Source: Dactylorhiza incarnata
Taxonomy: Eukaryota > Streptophyta > Magnoliopsida > Asparagales > Orchidaceae
DNA length: 64,000 bases
NCBI GenBank assembly: GCA_033032865.1
Contig: JAWHQI010000064.1
Location: 3,658,001-3,722,000, forward strand
Reading direction: 5' to 3'
Shown: positions 23,008-33,127 of the stretch, piece after piece
How the letters are laid out: every line of letters starts with the position of its first letter
How positions within the stretch are numbered: position 1 is the stretch's first letter
Notes under the pieces: model-generated
Told to the model about the DNA's origin: nothing
The model's database searches: none
What the model saw: only the letters and a program-made list of their open reading frames with translations
Program-made: the position numbers and the translations under genes

Positions 23008-23100
23008 TCTAGTTGTTGAGAGTGTTGATGGAGAGATTTTCTAGGGTAGATAATTTCGAATTGAGAATTCTAGGGCATAGGTACTGACGAAGTTTCTTCC

Positions 23101-23109
23101 CTATTTATA
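23101..23109 (-). promoter_or_regulatory. Internal TATA box before the Sire-B accessory ORF
   Basis: CTATTTATA on the + strand is TATAAATAG on the minus strand, the same box as in the Sire-B LTR (19380-19388). It lies 94 bp upstream of the accessory ATG and about 330 bp after the pol stop at 23440-23442. With the word cluster just upstream (23189-23330) it forms a plausible separate promoter. An identical copy is at 39273-39281. Confidence 0.6.
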
Positions 23110-23188
23110 GAATTTCTAGTTCAAGAAGATGAATAGCCGCGCGCCAGACTTGTTTAACAAGATTGATCAAATGGTTCAAATTTACCCT

Positions 23189-23330
23189 GTCGAGACGGCC
23201 TTGCTCTTTTCGCACGAGCGTTGAGATTGCTTGACGTAAGGTATCCTCGCTCGACGCCATTTATCTTCGCTCGACGCCAAGTATCTTCTCTCGACGCCAG
23301 GTATCCTTGCTCGACGCCAGATATAACTCC
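23189..23330 (-). repeat. CTCGACGCC word array in the Sire-B spacer
   Basis: Four to five direct copies of a unit of about 20 bp, CTCGACGCC(A/G)..TATC(T/C)T, plus CTGTCGAGACGG and CGAGCGTTGAG. The words match the TCGAC words of the Sire-B LTR and lie upstream of the internal TATA box as they do in the LTR. A second copy is at about 39360-39496. Confidence 0.85.
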
Positions 23331-23439
23331 ACTCACCTTTTAGGACTTAATTATTATTTTCATTTATTCATTTAATTTTCTGTACTTATTTCAGAATTGT
23401 CATTTATTCTAGCTTTATTTTATTTAGTTTCAAGACACT

Positions 23440-23493
23440 TTATTCCATTTTTAGCATTCCTAATTCAATTTTGAAGTTATTGAATTTTGTTTC
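23440..23493 (-). pseudogene. pol: Last codons of Sire-B pol, copy 1
   Basis: About 17 codons (FNNFKIELGMLKME then TAA at 23440-23442) that finish RNase H after ADIFTKPLDETK. They are separated from the rest (29390-29849) by Del-G, whose target duplication GTTTC lies at 23489-23493 and 29385-29389. Confidence 0.8.
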
Positions 23494-24949
23494 TGTAAGA
23501 TCCCTCTCCCGCACCAGGAGAGTTCCCGGATCTTATGCCCAGAACCGCCGCCTTACGGAGATGCTTAGAACACAAGTTGGCCATCTCCGAAAGACGCCGA
23601 TCCTGCCGGCAAGGACGATCAACTAGGCCAACAAGAGATAAGAAGAAAAACTAGCACATAAGTCCACAATCACACGCATCTGTATATGTATATATATCCA
23701 AATGAAAACTGTCCATCAATGAGTACAAGAAAAGAAAGAGTAAAAAGGGCTTATGCCCAGTACAAGTCCGAACGAATAAAAGAAGTACAGTTCTCTCTCT
23801 CTCTCACTATATATATCTATGCGGAAGCTACAAACAAAACATCTCTCATCAACACCTGTCCAGCAGCGGCAGTAATGCACGGCATCTGCTCCTCACGTCC
23901 TGTCTCCCCTGCCAGCTGGGCTCCAGCTCCTCGGTTACCTACGATCACCACCGACCGTTAGTCATAAAGACTAAGACAATTTTGTGCACGCCTCCCCCCG
24001 TGACTCCTAGGCACCGTGCGGGAAGAAGAAGCGGAGGACATCAAAGTGGAGTAATCAAAAGCAGGTGACAAATTTTCTACGCTAACAAGAGTATATCCAT
24101 ATAATTTCTATGCTAGCAATATGAACAAGTAAATAGTAATAAACGCAATAAGGTAATATCGCAGCAGTGAAAGAAGTAAGCATAAATAGGCAGTGCGACG
24201 CAAGTAAAGTAATTTAAAAGTAACCATTGATTTATAGGAATGTCCATACAAACCTATAGACCAAGGGGTCGTTTAGCAGGGCCTATCGTATAAAAAGTCC
24301 CATACCAATTTATACGATAGGGGTAGGGGTTGAAATGCAATTTTCATGCTATGACATGCAAGGTATGTTGTTATGCTATGTTCATACAAGTACAACTCAC
24401 ACACTACGACTCTATGCGCATAGACCTTTAGTTCCCCCTTTTTGGAGCTAGCAAAACTCCCAGGGTACTCCCGTAGTGGCAAACGGAAGCGGTGGGTTGG
24501 GCCTCGCCCACCTCTAGGTTGGTATTCACACTACCTAACCTAGACCTATCGTACGCCTCAACACAAAACCGCGGAGCGTCTGCATACTCTTGCTGACTGG
24601 ACCGCCAGACTTTCTAGGCTAAGTGTATATACCACACTTGCCGAGTCAACGTATTGACGTCGGTGCGAACGTCCGTCCAATACTGAAGACCCACCACCTT
24701 CAATGCACATGCAACATGTTCTACAATCTATCTCCGAGCCATAAGCTCCCCGGGCTAACCTGCCCGTCATTAATAACCTTCCGAGCCACCGGCTCGCCGG
24801 ACCAACCCGTCCGCACCAACAACCATTACTGAATCACAAGCTCACCTGACGTATCAATCCACTCTTACAAACACGGAACTTACTGCTCGTAGCACCAGAC
24901 CGATTAGGCTCCCGTAACCACGGGGTGTGGGGGTGAGTGTGTTATTATT

Positions 24950-25540
24950 TTAATCTTGTATAACATCTTATCCCTACGGTTTACGTTTAATCTTGGACTC
25001 CCGAGGATTACCCTGTAAGGGGCTCGCTACGGTACTGGGAACTACAATGGGATGACACCCCAAAGTTCCCTTCTCAAGACACTTAGTATTATTGGTATCC
25101 ACCCATAAGATTACCCACTTATCATTTCTCTTGAATTAAACCTCAGCACTTTATGACCCTCTAAGGGGAAGGATGATCTTTCGTCAATCCCGAGCACAGC
25201 CTTACCCATAGCTCACTAAGCACTCTCACCGTCTAAACTCATATTTAGACTAATCTTGTTTAGTTCTTATTATACTTGGAAGTTTAGGGTGGATCCTGGA
25301 CTTCCCGAGGGCTACCCGGTGAAGGGTTCGCAAGGTACTATGGTATGTGATGGGATGATGCCCAACCCCTTTCCAGGACATTTAACATTCTTGGTGCCTA
25401 CCCTGACCTAACCTTCCACCCTCTCATTACTCTTTATAACTTACGCCTTATGTTTCATCCCGCTCCTATGCAATCGATCTTTTGGACTCAACTCTAATAA
25501 CTCTTAGCCCTCCAAGTGGTCTAAACTCATCTCTTGTTGT
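24950..25540 (+). repeat. Diverged tandem duplication of about 290 bp in Del-G
   Basis: CTCCCGAGGATTACCCTGTA..GGGATGACACCCCAAAG (about 25000-25080) recurs as TTCCCGAGGGCTACCCGGTG..GGGATGATGCCCAAC (about 25300-25365), each followed by a stretch ending in a CCTACCC or CCACCC motif. Confidence 0.65.
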
Positions 25541-26319
25541 AATCCAATTCTCCCCGATTTCCTTATGATTATATTGACCTATTCATCATAAAGAGTTTTT
25601 ACTATCCGCAGACCACGACATATAACTAACTTGGAATCCTAAGATGGAACCTTGGTCAATTACTTCCAAATGACTTCTAATTATTATCATAGGTTCATAG
25701 TGGATAAAATGAGGAATAATCAAAATCCAAACATGTTTCATATAATTTTCCAATTAATATATGCCCATATTATTCATTTAAAACAAGTGGTGTGCCAATA
25801 AGAGTTTACACTACAACCACCACCTACATGGCTCCATAAAATCTGAATAAATCACAGTAGTAAGCTATTGACTTAAAAACAACAATGCCTAAGTTTCATA
25901 TCATTCCAAGGAGTATTTGCCCTAAATTTACATTTGTTACATTTGGTGTGCGTATGAGGGTTTACACTACAAGTGCAATGTTTAGACTTCAATAAATTCT
26001 ACAATTTCAGAAGGTGAGGTATTCCATCATCACTAACTCATAACCATAACTTCAATGGCATCCAATGGGGCAGTTGAGCCAAAATCACATTTTTTTTCTA
26101 TTTTTGCTAAATGCACCCCACTTTTCCCTAAACCCTTAAGTCCCAAGCCTCAACTTGAAGCTCAGGGAAATCCACTCCTACATATGAGTTGGGTTCTTAA
26201 CTAGAGGTGGTTGATATCCTATCTAAGGCATGGGCAATTCTTCAAAGCATTTGCATGAGCCCATAACACTAAATGCACAAACTACATATTTACACATGTC
26301 TCACTAGAAGGGGTCTAGA

Positions 26320-26590
26320 AGGAGCTATACTTATCCAAAAGGCATGAAATCAGTGGCATTTGAAAGTTAACCTAAAGGGCTACAATATTTATGTTGATCA
26401 TTTTCTCCAGAAATGAATTTAACCTAGGTGGATTCAACTTGCAAGTGCTGTACAAAGTGTTTAACATAACAAAACACTATTCTAGATATGCCACACCAAA
26501 AATGATATAGAAAGAGCTACACTTATCCAAATGGCATGAAATCAGTGGCATTTGAAAGGTAACCTAAGGGGCTACAATATTTATCAAGAA
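26320..26590 (+). repeat. Direct repeat of about 70 bp in Del-G, 185 bp apart
   Basis: CTTATCCAAAAGGCATGAAA TCAGTGGCATTTGAAAG near 26332 recurs near 26516 with a few changes, and both copies run on to GGGCTACAATATTTAT. A weaker third copy is near 27550. Confidence 0.85.
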
Positions 26591-28769
26591 TCAACCAATT
26601 CAAAGTTTCATAATATATCAGGGAGTACTTATCATAACTACTCAATAATCGAACAATTTATCCATGGAAGATATTTCAAAGTTTGAAAATAAACTAAGCT
26701 AAATTTTCATCTAGGCCACATGAGATTATTTCTACTGATGTGCCTCATCATAAAGCTACACATTCCAGAAAATCATCATTCTCCATATATAATTTCCTCA
26801 CTAATTAATTAAGTTTCCCATGAAGGGCAATTCAAAATTTGTAAAGGAGCTATCCTAAATTTTCAACCAAACCCCATGAAATTTTCAACCAAACCACATG
26901 AGATTGTTTCTAAGGGTGTTTAATATCATCAAAGACTGTGCCTAGAAGGTGGGATTTTTGCTAGTTGTTTTAATCTCATAAATATCATTAATCTACAAGT
27001 GTGACAATTTTCAATTAATTTAAAACTTTAGGAAAATAACTTCCAAAAAAATCAAGAAACTTATGTCAATGATGTATAACCTTATGACATACACTAACCC
27101 CAAGGTTTCAGAGGCATGCAAGGTGATTCCCACCTTCAAATCCATTCAAAGTTCAAAAACCCCAAATTGACTATTAGCACCCCAATTTTTTTCTCTTAAG
27201 ACCCAAACTTCATTTTGAAGTTCAGAGAAATATACTCATGCACATGAGATGAAATTTTAACCAGTGATTTAGATATATATGAAGAGATCAACCCCCAAAT
27301 TAGGGGGTGTTTGGAGTTAAACAACTCCTTAAATACCAAAAATTTACTTTTACTAATAAGTGAAATAACTCAATGGATACACATCCAAAAATTCTCAAAT
27401 TGAAACCCTAAGTGTGTCATCATACCATGCATGCATGGTAGAAAATTCAAGGGATTTGGTTAAGCCATTTAAAAGTTATTGCATTGTTAATTTCTGCCCT
27501 ACACAAGGAGCAGTCCTAGGAAAAAGAGTGCCCTGGTGTCCATATTGCACCAAATCAGTTGATTAAAGTGGCAAATGAAAGGAGACTCCTAGTGCTACAA
27601 AAGTTATCTCTGTCCTTTTTTGCAAATATGGCCTCTAGGGCCTTCAATTATTGCATGAAATCCACTGCATATTTAAGTTCTGACCACCCTCACAAGAATG
27701 ACTACTGTGGACCCTACATTGGTCCAAATGACTTGATCTAAATTTCTACTGAAAGTAGACATCCATATCTACAAATCTTGTCTCTGGTAGTTTTTCATAA
27801 TATGGCTTCTAAAGGCCTCTATTTAATTAAACAAAACTAGGTATAACATGTGACAATATATGTAGTTAATATGAATAAAAATAATATGTATATAATCTGA
27901 TCCAGCATGAATTTCAGCGCAGAATCGAGCGGCATCCCGTCATCGTCCCCGACAGCCAACGGCTGCGATTGATCCCGCCTGGGCCGACTTCCCGGGCCTT
28001 TTCCCGGCCATCCACGGCCCACCACCGCCGGCCACCGCCTCCACCACCTCCATTGAGGTGGTGGCCATCGATTGACGGCGGCACGACCGCCTGAGAGCCC
28101 GTCTCCGGCGATCCCGAGCAAGAAAAAGAGCTCGGTAAAACTCCCTCGATCTCACATGGGATCGGGCTCAATTGAGCCCGATTTCTCTCCTAGATGGATC
28201 TAGATACTAGCACGGAGGGAGAGGGGGAGAAATCGTACTCTAGTGGGGCTTGGCGGCGGCTATGGTGGTGGTGCGGCATGGCGGTGGCGAGCTCCGGCGA
28301 CCCTGCTCGAATCCCTGTTTCTGCATCGTTCTCCTTGCTCCAATACACTGGCTCGACTGCCCTCAACCCTTTGAAGGTGATGGAAATGTCGAAATTGGCT
28401 GCGAGAGGCTGGTTATATATATGAGTTTAAAGAGGGGGGGGGGGGGGGGGGGGGTCGGCTCCACCTAGTTTGCTCCTCCTAGCCGCCAAGTGGCATTGCT
28501 CCAGCCCAAATTCGACCATGAACTGCTGTGGGGGCTCAGATCTAATACTTGGGCAGAGGAATGGAGGGCCACATGGCCTCCATTCCCAAATTTCCTCTTG
28601 TTCTTAATGGAGGAAGGGGGAATTTCCACTTTTGCCCCCATGCATGTCTTTGCATGTTGGAAATAGGGGGCAAGGCTGGTCATTAGGCTTATGGGCTTCA
28701 GAATGGGCTTACTTTGAGGGCCTTAATCCATTGGAATTTGGATTAATTCCAAATAAGCCCAATTTTGGC

Positions 28770-29250
28770 AAAATTGACCCTATGTTGACTTTTGGATTAA
28801 CTTGGTCAATTGGGTGAGTTGACTGGTCCAATGTGTTGACATTGAGTCCAGTGACACCACCCAAGGTTGGTTGAGTCATGGTGAGGACCTAGGTGAGCTA
28901 GTTTGACCAATAAGGTGTGATTTTGACCAAAATTGGGGAAATGTTGACTTTGGTTAAATTGGTCAAATTGTTGACCCCAGGATGGGGCTTTTGGGTCAGT
29001 TAGGTCCCCTATGATGTTCTAAGACTAGGGGTGAGGTCAATTTCATGCTTTGGGGTTCAATTGAACTTATTGGGGAGGATTTGACCTATGTTGACCCAAG
29101 TTTGACTTTGGTCAAATTGGGTCAATTGGTGACCCCATGATCGGGCTTTTGGGTCTATTGCATTCCTTGGAGTGTTTATCATCTATTGGTGGAGTCATTT
29201 TGCAAGTGTGAGTTCATGTTGAGCTAGTTTGACCCAGGTTGACTTGAGCC
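28770..29250 (+). promoter_or_regulatory. Dense TTGAC (W-box core) cluster at the end of Del-G
   Basis: About 13 TTGAC and 6-7 GTCAA pentamers in 480 bp, many as TTGACC or TTGACT. TTGACC/T is the core of the plant W-box bound by WRKY factors. The cluster lies downstream of the TATA box at 28412 if the block is a + strand LTR. Confidence 0.5.
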
Positions 29251-29389
29251 TTATAGTAGACCACATGTGAGTTCACCTAACCCTATGTTTCCTAAGGCTG
29301 CAATCTAGCTCAAACTCACCACACTCACCTCTTGTCTCACCCTAAATTGGAGTTAGGGGGTCTAGTAGGAAATGGGATGTTACAGTTTC

Positions 29390-29849
29390 ATCCAGGGGTT
29401 TAGTGAATATATCAGCTACTTATTTGTCTGTAGGGATATATTTAATTATGATGTCTCCATTTTCTACATGTTCTCTAATAAAGTGATATCTAATTTCTAT
29501 GTGCTTTGTTCTGCCATGTGATACAAGATTATTAGTTATAGCAATAGCACTAGTTGAATCACAATATAAAGGAGATTTACTTAGCTGGATTTTATAGTCT
29601 TGGAGTTGGTGTTGAATCCATAGTAGCTGAGCACAGCAGTTTCCAGCTGAGATGTACTCAGATTCTGCTGTAGAGATATCTACACTGGTTTGCTTCCTAC
29701 TACTCCAAGATATTAGTCTTTTGCCAAGGAATTGACAGGTGCCCGATGTGCTGTTTCTGTCCTCCTTGCATCCTGCAAAATCAGCATCTGAAAAACCAGT
29801 CAGTTCAAAGTCATTGCTTCTAGGATACCAAAGGCCAAGATTAAGAGTA
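29390..29849 (-). pseudogene. pol: Sire-B RNase H end, copy 1
   Basis: Minus-strand coding for the end of copia RNase H (motifs GFSDADFAGC, STSGTCQFLG, ESEYISAGN, ADIFTKP). It is the downstream copy of a 2.15-kb duplication; the other copy is 39664-40122. This copy keeps the residue lost by a 1-bp deletion in copy 2. It ends at the TSD ACCTT (29850-29854) beside the Sire-C LTR and on the other side at the Del-G insertion. Confidence 0.85.
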
Positions 29850-29854
29850 ACCTT

Positions 29855-31130
29855 TGTTGGATCTTGTGGCGCCCTTAGAGGGGGGGTGAATAAGGGCCTT
29901 TTTAAATTATGATTTTTTACTTAAGAATTTTTAAAACAAATTTTGCTTTTCTAAAAATCACTTATAAAAATTTTCAAACTAAGAAATTTTTAAATTAATT
30001 CAAACACAAATTTCTAAGTTAAAGATTAAGCAACCAAATTTGCAATTAAAGAAAAAGTCATAATAATTTTTTTTAAATCATGAAATTCACATACAATAAA
30101 AATGATCTTAACAATGCTTAAGATCAAGGCACAAATATGATAATAAACTTTTAACAATTTGTGTTTACCAATCCTTCTCCCAAGGATCAGAAGGCTATCA
30201 CTTGTCTCTCCCTAGACCAAGCCCAAGCCTATCCTCTAGATTTTCCCAAGATCTAGACGTAGCACACAAGGCCACGATTTCCTACCAAGCCACGCAAGGA
30301 CTTGGACGCTCCGCACAAGGAAGCGATTTTCCCCTAAGCCACGCAAGGACTTAGACGTCACGCACAAGGAGACGATTTCCGTACCAATACAAAGTGAAAT
30401 GTATATAAATGAAAATACAAAATCAAAAGAAGAACTCCCTAGAAATTCAGATCTCTGAAAGTAAGGTTGAAGCCTCGAGATGATCGTTGATGTAGAAGCG
30501 CGCCCGATCTCGTCTTCAATCTCAAACCTTCTAAGCACAAATGGGAGTTGATGAGGTTCTGGAGCTCTCTGGTTCGTATGCACTCAGGAAAGGACTTGGA
30601 GATCTGAAAGCTTGAATTAAACGAAGTTCTGAGCCCTTTTGTATAAAAATAGATAACGCCATCCGTTAGCTAGCTATCACCAAAATCTGATAGCTCCAGA
30701 GGTACCACGTGTACCATGTATTCGGCATTTTTGCGGAGAGTGGCGATCGCGATTGAGTCGTGGTTGAGACGTGGGCTATCGGATATCCGATAGCACTATC
30801 GAATATCCATTAGCTTGCGTAACTGCTGCACATCGTAGAGTTACGGGAAGATCGTGCACTGTCGGAAATCCGTTACTGCTGTCGGAAATCCGATAGCTTT
30901 AAAACGTTGAGTAGAGATCGGAGAATGGAAGAAATCGTGCGCTGTCAGAAATCTGGTACTGCTGTCGGAAATCCGATAGCTCCAATTTCTGGAAAATCGG
31001 TATTTTGCTCCAATTGCAAACATGTTATTCTTGCACCTATTATCTGCACACCATTAATCAAAAATAGGATCAAATACATTCGGGATTTGTTATTCTCAAA
31101 TCGGACGAGTGCGGAACGCATGCTCCAACA
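29855..31130 (-). repeat. Sire-C 3' LTR
   Basis: 1276 bp, TGTTGGATC...CTCCAACA. About 30660-31000 holds palindromic words of the form ATCGGATATCCGAT and GTCGGAAATCCGATAGC. A TATA-like site (GTATAAAAATAG on the + strand, about 30639-30650) lies sense-downstream of the words. The TSD copy ACCTT is at 29850-29854. Confidence 0.93.
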
Positions 31131-31380
31131 ATCTCCCCCTTTTGATAATAACAAATCCTTATAAAAAGAAATCAAGTAAATCCTATATAGATATTGAAAA
31201 GTATATCATGTGTCTACAAGTGTGAACATATGATCTCCATGATCTCCCCCTTAATATGATCTCCCCCTTAATATTAGCTCCTTCTAAAAATATTCTCCCC
31301 CGACATATAAACTCCCCTTACATGTATGCTCTGTGTATTAATTAAGTAATTTAAGTGATTTCTTATTATCTTCTCCCCCT
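31131..31380 (-). promoter_or_regulatory. Cluster of polypurine tracts after the Sire-C 3' LTR
   Basis: The proximal tract is AAAAGGGGGAGAT (minus reading of 31131-31143). Four or five further CTCCCCC motifs follow at about 31241, 31258, 31291, 31312 and 31370. Multiple polypurine tracts are a known Sirevirus trait. Confidence 0.85.
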
Positions 31381-32454
31381 TTGATATTATCAAAAATAAT
31401 GAATAGAGACGAGGAAGGAGTATCATAGAGATATGGTAGAAAATAAGAAAGAATATAGGGAAAGTTGGAGTACACTAGAGGAAGCTTTGAAAGTGGTATG
31501 ATATCGAGATAGGAAACCTTAGAGACGAGGCCAAGCATTCTAGTTATCTGTTATCAATATACATAAAGCAGATATACTTAACCATTATGAGATTCAAGTT
31601 CAATTATCAGAGAAAGACACATTAGCAGATAGAATATTGAATCGTTTCGGTCCAATTCTCATAAGAAGAAATTTTATAAATAACAATGAAGTGTAGTAGT
31701 GATACTTTGAGAAAAAATACATATGAATATATTTAAAATATACATGATCATGGAATTGTTAAACATAACATAAATATACATAAAGCCAAACTTATGAACT
31801 TATAGAAACTTTGCAAGTATACATAAAAGGACCATTTTGTTTTTGCATAACAAGATACTTTACAATTCTTTCCAAGGTGCTTAACCTCACAATGCTCATT
31901 AAGACTTATCAGGAGGCTAAGTAGTGCTTGGTGGAGGATCCTTTTCAATTTTTTTAATTTATTTCTTTCAAAAATTTTGGCAAAATATATGTTTTGCATT
32001 TGAATTTGTTTTTTTTTTTTTTGAATATTTATGTATGTAAAGGATCTCTGAATTCACTTACAAGCAAAAAATGGTATTATTTGAATAAGTGCAAATTAGC
32101 AAAGTTGAAGGTAGCATTTATGAAATGTATTATGCTATGTTCGATCAATCATGATGTATGTATAAAATAAATTTTATTAACTTGTATTTGCAAAGTAAGT
32201 GTTTGTGATTGCTCATTGTCATAGATAAAAGATTTCTTATACTTAGAGGCATGCGAAATCAATTCTAAATTCCTATATGAAAGTTTCATTACAATGATAA
32301 CTTAAGATTGAACATCATAATCATGTGTTAAGCTATTTTTACGAAAAATAACACATGAAGAATCATTTATGCAAGATTAAAATATTCTCATATGAACATT
32401 AATAGAAACAAGGAATGAAAAAGCTAGAGAAGAATAGAAGTTTATTTTTGGGAG
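31381..32454. other. Sire-C AT-rich spacer
   Basis: About 1.07 kb between the polypurine tracts and the control region of the antisense ORF. Very AT-rich, with no meaningful ORF or repeat that I can see. Confidence 0.55.
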
Positions 32455-33127
32455 CTGTCGGATACCCGACAGCTAGATGTCGCCATCCGACACCTCTAAA
32501 AAGATAAAAAGAACCGTTTCGTCTTTCCACCGACGCCTCGCTTCACTTTTAGGACATTTTCCGAGATCTAGAGCTCCAGGTCGCCGAAAAACTTTATATC
32601 TAAGGTAAGGAACTTTGATTTTTCAAGTTTTGTTTAAAATTTTTGTGATTTTGATATTCCTCTTGGTTTTCATGGAGTTTTGTGAAGAACAAAAAATGTA
32701 GAAGTTTTAGGAGATCTAGACATTTTAGATCTTGGTGTTCAAAAGAGGGTTTAGATCTTGTGATGAATAGAAAAAATATAGAAGTTTTAGGAGATCTAGA
32801 CATTTTAGATCTTGGTGTTAAAAAGAGGGTTTAGATCTTGGTGTTCAAAAGAGGGTTTAGATCTAGAATAAAATTTAGAACTTTGAATTTTTTTATAGGA
32901 AGAAGATGATGAATAGTGTTTTCCACCAAAGTTTTGATTTTTCAAAATTATATAGATGTTGAAAAACGTTGTCTGTTTGTGAAAAAAAATGTGTGAATTT
33001 GTGATAGTAAGAATGTTTGTGAGGTGAATTTTCGGAAGTATGATTTTTAGCTATCGGATATCCGACAGAAGCGTATCGGATATCCGACAGTTCCAGTTTC
33101 TAAAAATTTCTTATTTCTTATACAGAT
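32455..33127 (+). promoter_or_regulatory. Candidate promoter, 5' exon and intron of the Sire-C antisense gene
   Basis: Read on the + strand, 32455-32490 has the Sire-C words (GCTGTCGGATACCCGACAGC, ATGTCGCCATCCGACACC). GATAAAAAG at 32503-32511 is a weak TATA-like site. A strong 5' splice donor TAAG/GTAAGG occurs at 32601-32610 and a pyrimidine-rich acceptor TTATTTCTTATACAG ends at 33125, giving a candidate intron 32605-33125 (521 bp, T-rich). ATG follows 2 bp after the acceptor. Two more palindromes (TATCGGATATCCGACAG) lie in the intron at about 33050-33092. I infer a separately transcribed, spliced gene; no transcript evidence is available. Confidence 0.5.
32690..32880 (+). repeat. Short direct repeats in the candidate intron
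   Basis: Two to three copies of AGAAGTTTTAGGAGATCTAG followed by CATTTTAGATCTTGGTGTT and AAAGAGGGTTTAGATCTTG. They look like local slippage duplications. Confidence 0.75.

Larger units (their letters stand above)
23494..29384 (+). mobile_element. Del-G: 5.9-kb non-coding TG..CA insertion
   Basis: A 5891-bp block starting TGTAAGATCC and ending GGGATGTTACA, flanked by TSD GTTTC (23489-23493, 29385-29389) and splitting the end of Sire-B pol. The duplicate of this locus at 39256-40127 lacks the insertion, proving it is discrete. No ORF in it encodes a recognisable protein, and I see no internal copy of its ends. The ends are of the Tekay/Del Ty3 type, and 28410-28425 has GGTTATATATATGAG, a good TATA box in + orientation. 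Most likely it is a very long solo LTR; a non-coding LARD-type derivative is the alternative. It contains diverged internal duplications and a TTGAC-rich tail. Confidence 0.85.

Noticed and set aside
28434..28454. G run as a telomere-like or centromere repeat
   Set aside because: A plain homopolymer without TTTAGGG units; likely slippage or assembly noise.
27837..28468. Several short Gly/Arg-rich and Trp-rich ORFs in Del-G as a host gene
   Set aside because: Overlapping short frames in a locally GC-rich stretch, no domain, no consistent exon structure, inside a TSD-flanked insertion.
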